64,000 bases of DNA from Ficedula albicollis (lineage: Eukaryota; Chordata; Aves; Passeriformes; Muscicapidae), in assembly GCF_000247815.1 (NCBI RefSeq), contig NC_021680.1:1426001-1490000 (forward strand), in the 5' to 3' direction. The stretch's first letter is position 1. Every line of letters starts with the position of its first letter. Below are positions 28,901-39,235 of this stretch, one piece after another. The notes under the pieces were generated by a model. It saw nothing but the letters and a program-made list of their open reading frames with translations, was not told the DNA's origin and ran no database searches. Both the position numbers and the translations under genes were made by a program.

Positions 28901-31900
28901 TGGGTCCCAAGGGACTTTAAAGGGGCTTCCATTCTCCAGGTGCCGTGAGCTTCCCAGATAATTGGAGCTCAGCTCACAGTTAACAAAGTTTACAGCAAGG
29001 AGAGGCAAAAACGGAGGTTATTTTAGTTTCTGTAGCTGGGCCTCTGCCAGAAGAGAGCCGACAGATGCTGCAGCACATCTGCCCAGCCGCTCGCACCCTG
29101 CAGCCCAGCGCTGGGTGCCAGAGGCCGGCAGACGCCCGGACTCACGGGGCCCCAGTTGGAGGCGGTCCAGCGGCGGTCGCAGGGCGGGCCCGCGCACGGC
29201 TTCTCGCTGCTGGGCTTGCGGGACTCGTCGCACAGGGGAGCTTCCACCGAGCAGCGCACCTCCCGCTTCATGGTCCCCGGCGTGCCGCACCGCGCCGAGC
29301 ACTGCGGGGGTACAGGAGTCAGCCCGGGGCTCGGGAGCGCACAGCAGGGGCGGGGAAGCAGCCGCCCGTTTTCCTCCTGCTGCGCCGGGAGAGAGGGGAA
29401 GGGCCCCAGCAAGGACAGAAGAAGGTGTGTCCTCCTCTGTCTTTGCTGCTCATTTAGTTTGGGACCTAGAGATAGAACACATCGATGTGCTGATGCCTAA
29501 ACTGCTGTTCAAAGTCACTGGGCCACAACCCAGGCACGCTATGGGAAGTGAGTGAAAGGGACTGCAATGGGCTTTTAGTATTTCTGTATCTCTAATGGTA
29601 CTGTTTCCCAACTGGCCCTCAGTTTGGATCCTCTAAAAGAGGAAGCTTCTTGCTGGCAGGGCTTTCACTTGTTCAGTGTCCTGCTTCAGAAGCGACCATA
29701 GAAAAAATGTTTTGCAGTGGCCTTTGTCCGCTGAGCAGTGCCAGAACAGGGCAGCTGCAGATAAAGGCACCCTTGTTTCCCCAGGGTGCAGTTGGCAAAG
29801 GGGCTTCCTCAGCACCCAGCATCCGCCAGCCACCTTCCTCCAGGCCCCACCCTAGCCCTGGCTGCTTGGCTCTGGGAGCAAAGCCTACCTCAGACCACTC
29901 GGAGAGCTCCCACTGGGGCCCACAGGCCTTGTTCTTGCAGGCTTTCCTCTCCATGGGCCTGGCCAGCCCCGCTGCCTCGCAGAGCTCGTCGTAGACGGAG
30001 CTGTCGAAGCCCGGCGCCAGCATCTTCCAGCAGCGCACGGTGCGGTACTGGAAGCCCTCGCCGCAGGTCCGGGAGCACTCGCTCCACCGGCTGGTCTCCC
30101 ACCTCCACGAGCAGAGAAAGCACAGGGGAACACCCAGGTAAGGGGGACCAGGGGCATAGGGTGGCAGGGGCTCACACCTGGGGCTCCCTCACCCAGCAGC
30201 TCTCCTGTGGCTCTGCTCATCGCATCTGAGTAAATGTGGTGCTGGCCTTGAAACCGGCTTTGCCCTTAGCAGGCAATTTAGGTCCCAAATTCTTCCCCTT
30301 TTTGATTACAAGGGGACACAAAGTCTTCTTAGTTTGAGCGTACCTTTCAGCCCCAAAACAGCTCTGTGCCTTAAGCAGAAAATGATGCTTGAAAGATATC
30401 TCCCTGTGGACAGCTGATGTCACTTCCACTCACCTAGGCTGGCAGTCTCTCCCTGTGCAAAATTCGTGAGTAGGTTCTGGTCGGGTCAGGGCATCACAGT
30501 AGGATTCATCCACTTCCACTCCATCATAGCGCACGCACATCGCATAGGAGGTGCTGATACCTGCTGGGCCAGCAACACCCTCAGATCCAAGAGCCTCCTC
30601 CCACCTGCATTAAATAACTGGAGTGCTTACTGCATCTGAAACTCTCCCTGTCATATAAAAAAATACCAGGATTCTCTCCCTCAACAGCCCAAAGGGACCT
30701 CACACGATCAGTGACCTGAAGCCAAACCTACCTGAAGTGCAGGTGGAGCTGCAGGGGGCATAAGCTGAGACTTTCCACCGATACATGTCAGCCAAGCTGA
30801 TGTCATCATGGTCCACGGGGCTCACGTCGAACTCATTGCTGTGGAAAAAGGAGGTGGTGTGAGCTAAAAATGAAAAAACTTGCTGCAAACATGAAATACA
30901 GGGAAATTCATCCTCGATGTCTCTGAAGATGGAAAGAAAGACAGTGTTTCTGCTTTCCATTTCCCCCCACCTTGGGCAAGGCAGACCACTGGTGAACAGA
31001 GTGCAAAGGCTTGATCTCCTTCCCAAATTCAATGAGCAAGGAGGAAGCATCGTTCATAGTGAGTCTTGTGTATACCCTGGTTTGCCAACCATGGGGGTGC
31101 CCTCAGCCTCAGCTCACACCTTGCCTGGAGGCATGACTTGGGTTGGGAAGGGAAGCTCAAGCAAGGTCCCTCTCATATCATATAATGTCGTGGGGAGAGT
31201 TCATGTGTGGCTTGCCAGAAATCCTTAAAAGCTGGTCCTCTGTCTCCTGCCAAATGTTTACAGAAGCTTCAGAAGCTAATGTGCCCAGAGGAAAGGGACA
31301 GGAGGGGCATGACATGATGGTGTATGTGGCATGCTACGGATTCCTGGGCTTCTTTACAACCACACCAGGTCCTTCAGCATCCACTTAAATGGACCCTGAA
31401 ATATGTTCCAGTAACCTCATGTCAGACCAGTTGTAACAATCGGTCTTGGGAGGAAGTACCTACAACAGCTTCCATGGATAGCCACTGGTGAAGGGGGACA
31501 TCAAGGGCAGCAGGGACACTCCCAGAGGACTGGCTTGGCCCTCCCTCCCCAGCCAACCATGCTCTGTTTTGCCCAGGAAATCAGGTGCCACCTTTCGGTG
31601 CCAGGGGCTCGCAGAGGCTCTGCCTGGCTGATGTTGGTGCTCGGGCTGGCCCCGAGCAGAGGGCTCTCCACGGATGCCATCACGCTGGAGTTGGCTGCTG
31701 CCCCCTGACTCCCAGCAAACGCCTCCACCTTCAGGTCCTCCAGCGAGTTCTTGCGAGCCAGGGCTCTGTGGAGGCCCTGTGGCCAGCGGGGCCAGAGCCC
31801 TGCTGTGGAGTTCCTGGGGGCCAGCCTGGCTGCCAGGGGCCGCAGCTCCCTGCAAAAGGCAGCGTTGTGAGGGTCCCGGTGGCAGAGGCGCCTGAGGAGA

Positions 31901-34900
31901 CGGAGCCTGGAGGATGTCACACGGCTGCTCTCCGACAGCTCGGCTCTCCTCCTGCTGTAGGGCACGGCCGTGCTGATGGAGATCTGGTTGAACCTGACAG
32001 CTGCAATTAAAATATATGCTTTAACTATATGGGATGGCTTGTACTTCAGCCTGTGGCATTTAACACTCAGTGTTCAGCCTAAAAATAAAATTTCTACTAG
32101 GGAGCATCAGCAGGCTTTAATTATCCTGGCCAACCCCTCCCTCTGTCTTCCCAGTGCTCTGGAGCCCCATTTAAGCTCCAGTCTGGGCCTTCAGTCCTGG
32201 GCTACACAATGTTGCACATGTTCTTAGCTCCTGGATTGTTGTGCGGCTCTCCCAGATGGATCTCAGATTTGACTTGTCCCCTTGCTGTCCCCTGATGACG
32301 CCCAGTGCTCTCTGGAGCCCCATTTAAGCTCCAGTCTGGGCCTTCAGTCCTGGGCTACACAATGTTGCACATGTTCTTAGCTCCTGGATTGTTGTGCGGC
32401 TCTCCCAGATGGATCTCAGATTTGACTTGTCCCCTTGCTGTCCCCTGATGACTCCCAGTGCTCTGGAGCCCCATTTAAGCTCCAGTCTGGGCCTTCAGTC
32501 CTGGGCTACACAATGTTGCACATGTTCTTAGCTCCTGGATTGTTGTGCGGCTCTCCCAGATGGATCTCAGATTTGACTTGTCCCCTTGCTGTCCCCTGAT
32601 GACCACTGGACTGTTGCTAGGTCCTGTTGCTGTCACTGCCCTGCCTGCCAAGCTCAGGCATTGAGGGAGTGTCCTGCCTAACCCATATTACAGGATCACA
32701 GAACCACAGAATGAACTAGGCTGGAAAAGACCTTTGAGATCATCAAGTCCAACCTATGACCTAACACCTCCTTGCTGTGGCCACCCTCTCACAGCCTCCC
32801 TTTCCCCCACAGAGCCACTGGCCCTTGCTGTTCCCTGACAGGCTCTACCCCATTATTTACCACCCTTCCCTCCTGTCCACCCTGATGCTAAAGCCACCTT
32901 AGATTTCAAGAAGACCACCGCAGAATGTCTGCTTTCAGTCAATAAAATGGGGGAAAGAAGAACAAAGCAACCAACCCAACTCTGTTTCTTCACCAACTGC
33001 TGCTGCTTCCTCCTCCTCTTCCTCTCCTGCTGTGTTTGCATGGTAGACCTGTCTGATCTGAAAGTCATACTTCTTCTCTTCACTTTGTTCCCAGCCCCAG
33101 TCCTGGGTCTGACTGGTAGAGTTGGTCTGGAAGAAGTGCGGGGGGCCAAAGTCTAAATCTTCTTGCCCTTCCCTTAGAGGAAGCTGTTCACTGGTGTCAT
33201 CTGGTGACAGGGAGAGCCATGTGGCATTGGAGTCCTGGGCAGCTCTGGAGTTGGCTGGAATGGGATGGCTCTGGCTGGTTTCTGGTAGGTGGTGGTAGAG
33301 AGGCCTGGCAAGAGCAGGGGCTGCAGTTCGGAGAGGCGGTGTCCGTGGGACAGTGTAGTCATAAGTTATGTGAGGCATTTTCCCATTAAAGTTATAGTAC
33401 TGGAGGAAGCAGGGAAAGAAAACAAAACTGCTTTTATTTTCAGGGTATGAATTTCCCAAGAACCTTTTCTAGCTGCATCTGTTTGGGGATGGCTGTTAAG
33501 AGAAGACAGCATGCTCATAAATCCAAAAGGAAATCCACCTGTCTGGCTTCCTCAACCCACCCACACATGCAGGTTTGGCTTGGGAACCAGGTGATCTTGC
33601 TGTTATGTGGCTCCTCACATACCATGGCATTCAGAGACTGGTTAGTGGGCCCATGGGCTATGATATACTCCAGCCCATCCGAGGTCAGGCTCGAGGGCCG
33701 CCGGTACTTGAAGATGGTGCCAGCTACCCTGAAGTTCTGAGGGTTGTCAATGCCGGAGTTGCCATTGAAGAAGAAATGCCCGGATTCATCTGCAAGTGCT
33801 TCAAAGAGAGAGAAAACAGACAAATAGGACATTCTGCAGAACTCTGGCACTGAGGAGAGCAAAGAACCCACAAATGAGAAATGCCCAGCAGAAACAGAAC
33901 CCCAGGCCCTGCCCATAGTGAACTTGGGTTCCAAATGTCTGTCCTGGCACTGGAGATGTGGTAGCCTTGGTTTTTGGAGAGATGAAGCACCCATGTAGCT
34001 ATCCTGGGGGAAATGCTCTCAGTAGCTCTCTCACAGCCCAGGTGGGAGTGCACAGAGCCTCTCCAGGCAGCTGAACTGGGGTCTCCACAGCCATGCAGCT
34101 CCTCTGCTCACCCAGGATGTTCTCTGTTTTCCTGCGCTCAATGATGAGGATGTCCGTGGCACCAGCAGGGATGTTGGTGATGAACACGTAACCTGAGGAA
34201 CAGAGCAGAGCCTGAGGAGACCCCAAGGACAGAATAAAAAGGTCTGGGTGGGAAAAACAGCTCATGGGACAAGTGTATTTGTAGGGAGGCAGCGCTGCCC
34301 TTCAGGAGCAGGGTTGCCAAGGAACTAAATGCACATTGCATCAGTCTGTGAGCTCTCATCCCAAATCTCCTCTGAAACCCCATTAACAGATCACCATTAC
34401 GGATGTCAGTCTGAGCACTGCTGGGTTTGGAGTTGGGAAGGAACAATGAAACAGTCTGGCTTTGAGGGTGTGGATGAATGTGCTTTCACACTCTTTCTGG
34501 CAAGAGCACAGAAAAAAAGCTTAGTAGTGATCAGGGCTGATGCTGAACAGAGGGTGGAAAAAGACCATAGGTCCCCTCAGCTCCTGACTCCATGGAATTT
34601 GTCTCGGGAGTAACATAAAAATTGACCTTTAAAGGGAGATGAAATAAGAGGCTCTTAAAGTTGCCTGGTTTGGCAGATTGTCTTTCCTGCTGGAAATGCA
34701 GGTCTTGTCTGTTCTGTAAGGTATTATGAGGGCTGGAATGGGAGGCCAAAACTGTACCCATACTGCTACAGGGGGTAACACCCCTACCCCTGCCCTGGAA
34801 AGGGGCCTGAGTGCTTTTCTAGGCTGGTGTTTGTAGGGAGCGAGGCAAACTAGTGAAACAACAACAGTGTGAAATGTTGTTCCAAAACATCCTCAAAACA

Positions 34901-37900
34901 CAGTTCATTAATTACTAATGAGCATACCACAGTCCACATTCCTCCTGTGGCTGGAGGACTGGCCCATCAGGCTGCAGGGATGAATCTCAGCCTGGTTTCA
35001 GAGGGGACTGTCCCTCAGCTGTGCCAGCCACAGGACTGGGGAAAGCAGGAGGTTAAGTGCAGGCTGAAACAAATGCTGTGACCCTCATCACAGCTTAAGT
35101 TTCAAATGAACACGTAGCACAAATAAAAGAAGATTCATTGATCTCTTCACATTATCTGAGGTGGGCAAGATGCCAAAATCAATAGGAACAAACAGATCCC
35201 CAGCTGCTTCCTATCCTAAACAGGTGAAGGGAAACCTTACCAGCCCAATATAGAGCACATCAAACCAATCTCCTCAGATGATTAAGTGAGAAGGACGAAA
35301 CACAGGCATTTAAGCAGGGGTGGTGGCACTCCTCAACTCTTTCCACCAAGCAGCTGGGAAAGCTCCTACCCACGTTCAAGCCAGTCCCCCTCCATGCCAG
35401 CTGGTGGTGAGAAGTAGCAGGTGAAGTCTCCAGGCTGGTAGCAGGGAGTACCTATCTGTGAGATTGCCCTTCGGAAGGTGCCCGAGACACGGTGGCAAGT
35501 GCTGCCGTCCCCTCCACACACCCTGCATCTGTCCATCGTCCGGGGCGAGTACAGCCTCCCGTCGCACCCCACTGGCTGCAAAGCACAAAACAGCAGAGGT
35601 CAGCCTGGGCTCAGCCTATCTCCACAGGCCCAGGGTCTGTCCCAGGAAATGCCACTGTGCTCTTTTGGGGGGGGTTCTGGGGGGTTGTAACGAATGAATC
35701 CAATGCAAGGCCTCTGTTCCAGCTCCCTGCTGGGACCCCTTGGCTTTGCCTCACCAGGAGGTCCGGCCATGCAATTAAAATCCCAGTTTCTCTACTGCTT
35801 CCTCCCAGAGCCTCACCTCACACTTCCCATTGATGCAGACCCCTTGATAGGTCCTGTCCTTGCAGGAGGTGCCATCCTGTGCTCGGGCCATCAGCTGCCT
35901 CTCTCCACTCCGGGTGGTGCACTGGAGGTCACACGGCTTGTTGGAGATACTGGTGTAGTCATCTGCAGGGACAGAGGCAGGGGGTCACCAGGCAGGTCAC
36001 GATGCCCAGAGATGGGCAGTGAGGAAGGGGACCTTCCCCTTGTCCCTGCTGATGGTTTGATGTCACCTGGGATGTTCCTGCTGCTCGCAATGACACCCCA
36101 AGGCCACGGATTTTACAGCAGTGAAGGGGTGACAGCATGAGGTTGCACTGGGGACTGTGCCAAGCAGAAGTACTTCTTGCTGGCAAACCCTCTCCCTTGC
36201 CATGCCCTTGTAGTGCCATCACTGTGCCCAGCATGGGAATGTGCATCAGCATATCCCAGGCCACTCATTAATGCCCAAGAGCAAAAAGGGGGCTGCAGGA
36301 GGGGCACTGACTGCGTGGGGTGGTGGGCAGCTATGCCCCATTCACCTGAGCAGCTGAAGGTGCAGATGTTCCATTTCCCCTTGGCAGCTAATTGAAATAC
36401 AGGTGAGTCCAGAAACAAGGTAATATCTTAGGTGAACTCAGTGTGGGTCTCAAGGGACGACTGGACACCCATGTGAAGTCACTGTGTAGGAAATGGACAG
36501 GCATCCCTTCCAGAACAAGCCAGAGCAGCCAGGAGCATCCATGCCTTGTCCCCTAGCACTTTACTTTTCTGTGCCCAGGAAGATCCCGTGGGTGTGTTCT
36601 GATCCTCACCCCTGGTGTGAAGTTGTGAAAACCCACCTGGGTAGAGGGGCATCCAGTGGTAATAGCGCTTCCCAAAGGCTTTGGCATTGAAACTGGAGCA
36701 CTGCTGCTGTTTGAAGCTTGCTGTGTTGGCTGGGCAGGGCTGTGGAGGGAACAAAATCAAAAAGCTCCCTATCTCACAGCCAGTCTTGTGACAGCTGATT
36801 GTCCCTGCTGCATCCTTGCAGGATGAAAATGCCCTGTCCACCCTGGAAGGAATTGTTGATTAAATTGGAGGTGCCCTAAGAGAGGCAGGAAGGCCAGGCC
36901 TTCATTGCCAAGGGCCTCTCAAACAGCTGCATTTAACAGGGTTGCAAAAATTCCTTCCAGCAGTGGGAAAAGTAGCAACGGGAAAAGCATACTGGAAAAA
37001 CTTCATCCCTCACCTCACCCCACAACAAATATGCTTTTAGATCCTTTTGTCCCATCTCCCATATCCTCAAAGGCACCCTATCCATTGTCTCCATCCTCTG
37101 AGGGACCAATCCCACCCCGAGTGCTGGTGATTTTGCAGCTCCAAGCAGGACCTCCTGAGTCCCACAGCCTCCAGTAAGGACCAGTCAGAATTGGAAGTGC
37201 TTCTCACCTGCTGCTGGCACAGCTGGTAGTGCTTGGCTTGACCAACACACATGGTGCTGTTTGTTCCCTGGGGCATCTGGAGCCTGGAAAGCAGAAAGTT
37301 TCCAGACATAAGTTGGAGGTCTGTGAAGTACCCAGGTACTGAGGATGACACAGGAGTCAGGCCTGATTTAAGTGGGAGAAACAAGGCAGGTGTTTCATCA
37401 GAGCAGAGCTTTCTGGATCTAGACTGGCCAACATCTCCTCTGAAACAGATCTTCAGTGCTTTCAGGTGGGTTGTGATTCTAGGCTAGTTTTATTTTAGGG
37501 TAGGCTGAGCATCAGGTAGAACCTGATGGTCCATCACTCCTGTGGATGTGTCCAGGATTTGCAGTGACTGGCGGAGTTGATTTCAGAATCCAGTCTGCAA
37601 TAGGCAGAGAGATGGTGCCTATCAGGGGGACTGGCCACCCCAACAGATTATCAGGGAAGGCCTGGTACAGGTGATGAACCAAAACCATAGGAATTTCTCA
37701 ACACTTGAATCTTTCACTCTGGCCAGCATGAGCTATCCAGGAGACACTGGACTGACACAAAGACAGAAAAAAATCTTGAAAGCTGCAAAGATATATGGAG
37801 AATGGCAGAGACCACAGGTTAAGGCAATGCAGTAATGATCTGCAAAATAATTTAGGCAATGTGTAGAGATCTGCAGCAGACAATGTATTAACAGCACTGG

Positions 37901-39235
37901 GAACCAAGGACATAAAGAACAGCATAAGCATATTCATGCTGGCCTGGCTGGAAGTACTGCAGCTGTCCCTCCAGAGCAAAGCTTTACATGACACAGGCAG
38001 AGCCTAAATTTGCAGTAAGACTTCAAAAGTGCCATGTTTTTCAGAAGCAGAGGCTTCCTGCAGACTCAGGCAGAAATTGTTTTGTCGCCGTACCTGGCTC
38101 ACACTTAAGTCATTCACCTTAAGGCTGCAGAAACCTACTGAGATTTCTCTATTTTTTAATTCAGATTTGATCCCTGGACTAAAACAGGAGGCCACAGCCA
38201 GAGGGAAGGTCCTACAGCACATCTGGACCTTCACCATGCTGCCAGCCAGCTCACAAAAAAGAAGTTTTCTGCTGCAGGAAGGAGGGCAGGCTGGGGGCCC
38301 TGCTCTGAGCTTGCTCTGCTCGGGGGTGCATTCATGCAGAAGGAGAACTCGCCGTGCTGCAGGACGCCCGCTCTCATTAACATCCCAGGAGCCTGCAGGA
38401 GCAGGTTACAGAGCTGCTGGAGGAAGAGGAGGAGGGGGATTGGTGGCAAGGTAGCCCAGAGAGGACAGCAGAAGTTCAGGCAGCAGTTCCCCTGCTCTAC
38501 CCACTCCCACAATCCCAATCTGACTGATCCCAGGACTGCAGCAGCTGTAGGGGACAAATGCAGATGCTGTCAGGTGACAGCCAGATAAATGACAGAGGGG
38601 GAAAAAACTTGCCAGCTCTGCAGGGAATAAAGTGGGGAAATTGCTGAGATGTGGCTGAGCTGGCTGCTGCAAGGAGTAAATTAAGTCCCCATAAGGTGTC
38701 TGGCAATATGTGCCCACATCCTGAGCACAGGAACCTGCCACAAACCAGGGGTTGGTCAGAGCTGCCATGGCAGTGAGGGTTTGTGAAGGAAAGGAGAAGA
38801 GGAACAGAGCCAGCCTTCTCCACCCCATAACCTCCTCATCATCAGTACTCCAAGAGAGGACCAACCCCTTGCTCCCCAGCAGACAAGTCAAGCTGAGTGG
38901 GTGACATGTTCAGGGAACCTGTCACCTGCCCCACTGCAGCCTGCTTCTCCTGTCACCCTTCCCCACTACTGCCCACAGACAACAGCTGCCTTCCTTTCCC
39001 AGAGGCCACAGATGGGGGAATGGCTGGCCCTGCAACCCCGGGAGGTCCAGCCCCAAAACAAAGGTCTGGGGCATCCCATTTCCCACACTCGCCTCTGTCG
39101 CAGGCAGTGCCTCTCCCGGGACATCACGCCCCCTCCGCAGGACCGCGAGCAGGTGGACCAGGAGCTCCACTCTCCCCACCACTTGGTGACTTCTTCATCC
39201 CAGGCACCAGCTCCATCTGCTGCCTCACTGCTGTC
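25860..39235 (-). CDS. ADAMTSL2-like: ADAMTSL2-family secreted matrix glycoprotein, 17 coding exons (signal-peptide exon not found)
   Basis: Coding exons in transcript order are 39235-39093, 37283-37208, 36739-36637, 35962-35817, 35575-35452, 34192-34112, 33798-33623, 33399-32994, 32000-31592, 30838-30732, 30560-30434, 30102-29889, 29301-29146, 28784-28614, 27019-26843, 26234-26090 and 25978-25860. All junction phases agree and the sum is 2880 bases (959 aa plus stop), close to human ADAMTSL2 at about 951 aa. Domains in order: thrombospondin type 1 repeat (TSR1) at about 15-73, cysteine-rich region, spacer, a poorly conserved N-glycosylated insert at about 300-565, TSR2-7 at about 568-920, and a PLAC domain at about 922-955. 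There is no metalloprotease domain, as in all ADAMTSL proteins. ADAMTSL2 binds fibrillin and LTBP and restrains TGF-beta signalling; a similar matrix role is inferred here. The C-terminal half closely follows ADAMTSL2, while the insert is unlike it. The first exon listed starts in phase 0 without a Met, so an upstream start exon is missing. With FAM163A and TOR1AIP2 as neighbours, a paralogue of ADAMTSL2 is more likely than its orthologue. Confidence 0.9.
26090..30838 (-). CDS. ADAMTSL2-like: ADAMTSL2-like TSR2-TSR7 exons
   Basis: Seven exons encode six thrombospondin type 1 repeats. Recognisable marks include ADMYRWK and [20 protein letters not shown] (TSR2), [10 protein letters not shown] and [13 protein letters not shown] (TSR3), CSARCG (TSR4), CSGSCGEG and [12 protein letters not shown] (TSR5), CDASCGRG (TSR6) and CSKTCGAG (TSR7). 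The POFUT2 O-fucose consensus CxxS/TCG is intact in TSR3, 5, 6 and 7. It is broken in TSR4 by Arg and in TSR2 by Thr instead of Gly. From TSR4 on, every internal junction is in phase 0 inside a repeat, the modular pattern of this family. Confidence 0.9.
31592..33399 (-). CDS. ADAMTSL2-like: ADAMTSL2-like variable insert exons
   Basis: Two exons, 33399-32994 and 32000-31592, join in phase 1 across a 993-bp intron. They start with the end of the spacer ([16 protein letters not shown]) and continue into about 250 residues without recognisable domains. This part has a Glu/Ala-rich stretch ([11 protein letters not shown]), an Arg-rich SRRRAEL segment and five N-glycosylation sequons (NAT, NST, NST, NSS, NIS). 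ADAMTSL2 has an N-glycosylated insert of similar length at the same place, but the sequences do not align by eye. The 32994 donor (gttg|gtgaag) is chosen because its phase fits the next acceptor. Confidence 0.75.
32151..32604. repeat. Three-copy tandem repeat of 151-153 bp in an intron
   Basis: Copies start at about 32151, 32302 and 32455 with ccagtgctct and are nearly identical. The second has an extra TC. They fill nearly half of the intron between the two insert exons of the ADAMTSL2-like gene and do not reach the splice sites. Confidence 0.93.
32690..32770 (-). mobile_element. CR1 LINE 3' fragment, antisense
   Basis: The stretch ggatcacagaaccacagaat followed by ggctggaaaagacctttgag and atcatcaagtccaacc is the reverse complement of the typical avian CR1 3' end. 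Only the last roughly 80 bases are present. It sits in an intron of the ADAMTSL2-like gene. Confidence 0.85.
33623..37283 (-). CDS. ADAMTSL2-like: ADAMTSL2-like cysteine-rich and spacer exons
   Basis: Six exons: 37283-37208, 36739-36637, 35962-35817, 35575-35452, 34192-34112 and 33798-33623. Landmarks shared with ADAMTS/ADAMTSL proteins are [85 protein letters not shown] and [14 protein letters not shown]. These are the cysteine-rich module (including the C-x-x-C-x-GDG-x-x-C motif) and the beta-rich spacer. Phases agree across all junctions. Confidence 0.9.
39093..39235 (-). CDS. ADAMTSL2-like: ADAMTSL2-like TSR1 exon with GC splice donor
   Basis: The exon begins at the acceptor gtttctgtcag|gacagcag and encodes [19 protein letters not shown], a TSR start with overlapping WxxW C-mannosylation motifs and an intact O-fucose site. 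It ends at cgacagag|gcgagt, which has GC instead of GT at 39092-39091. With this donor the joined protein reads [17 protein letters not shown], 17 residues from Cys to Cys, the same spacing as human ADAMTSL2. The nearest GT donor breaks the frame. Confidence 0.88.

Noticed and set aside
38406..38891. Minus-strand frame with a signal-peptide-like [13 protein letters not shown] start
   Set aside because: It would suit the missing ADAMTSL2-like start exon, but it lies downstream of the TSR1 exon in transcription order, inside an intron, so it cannot be spliced in front.
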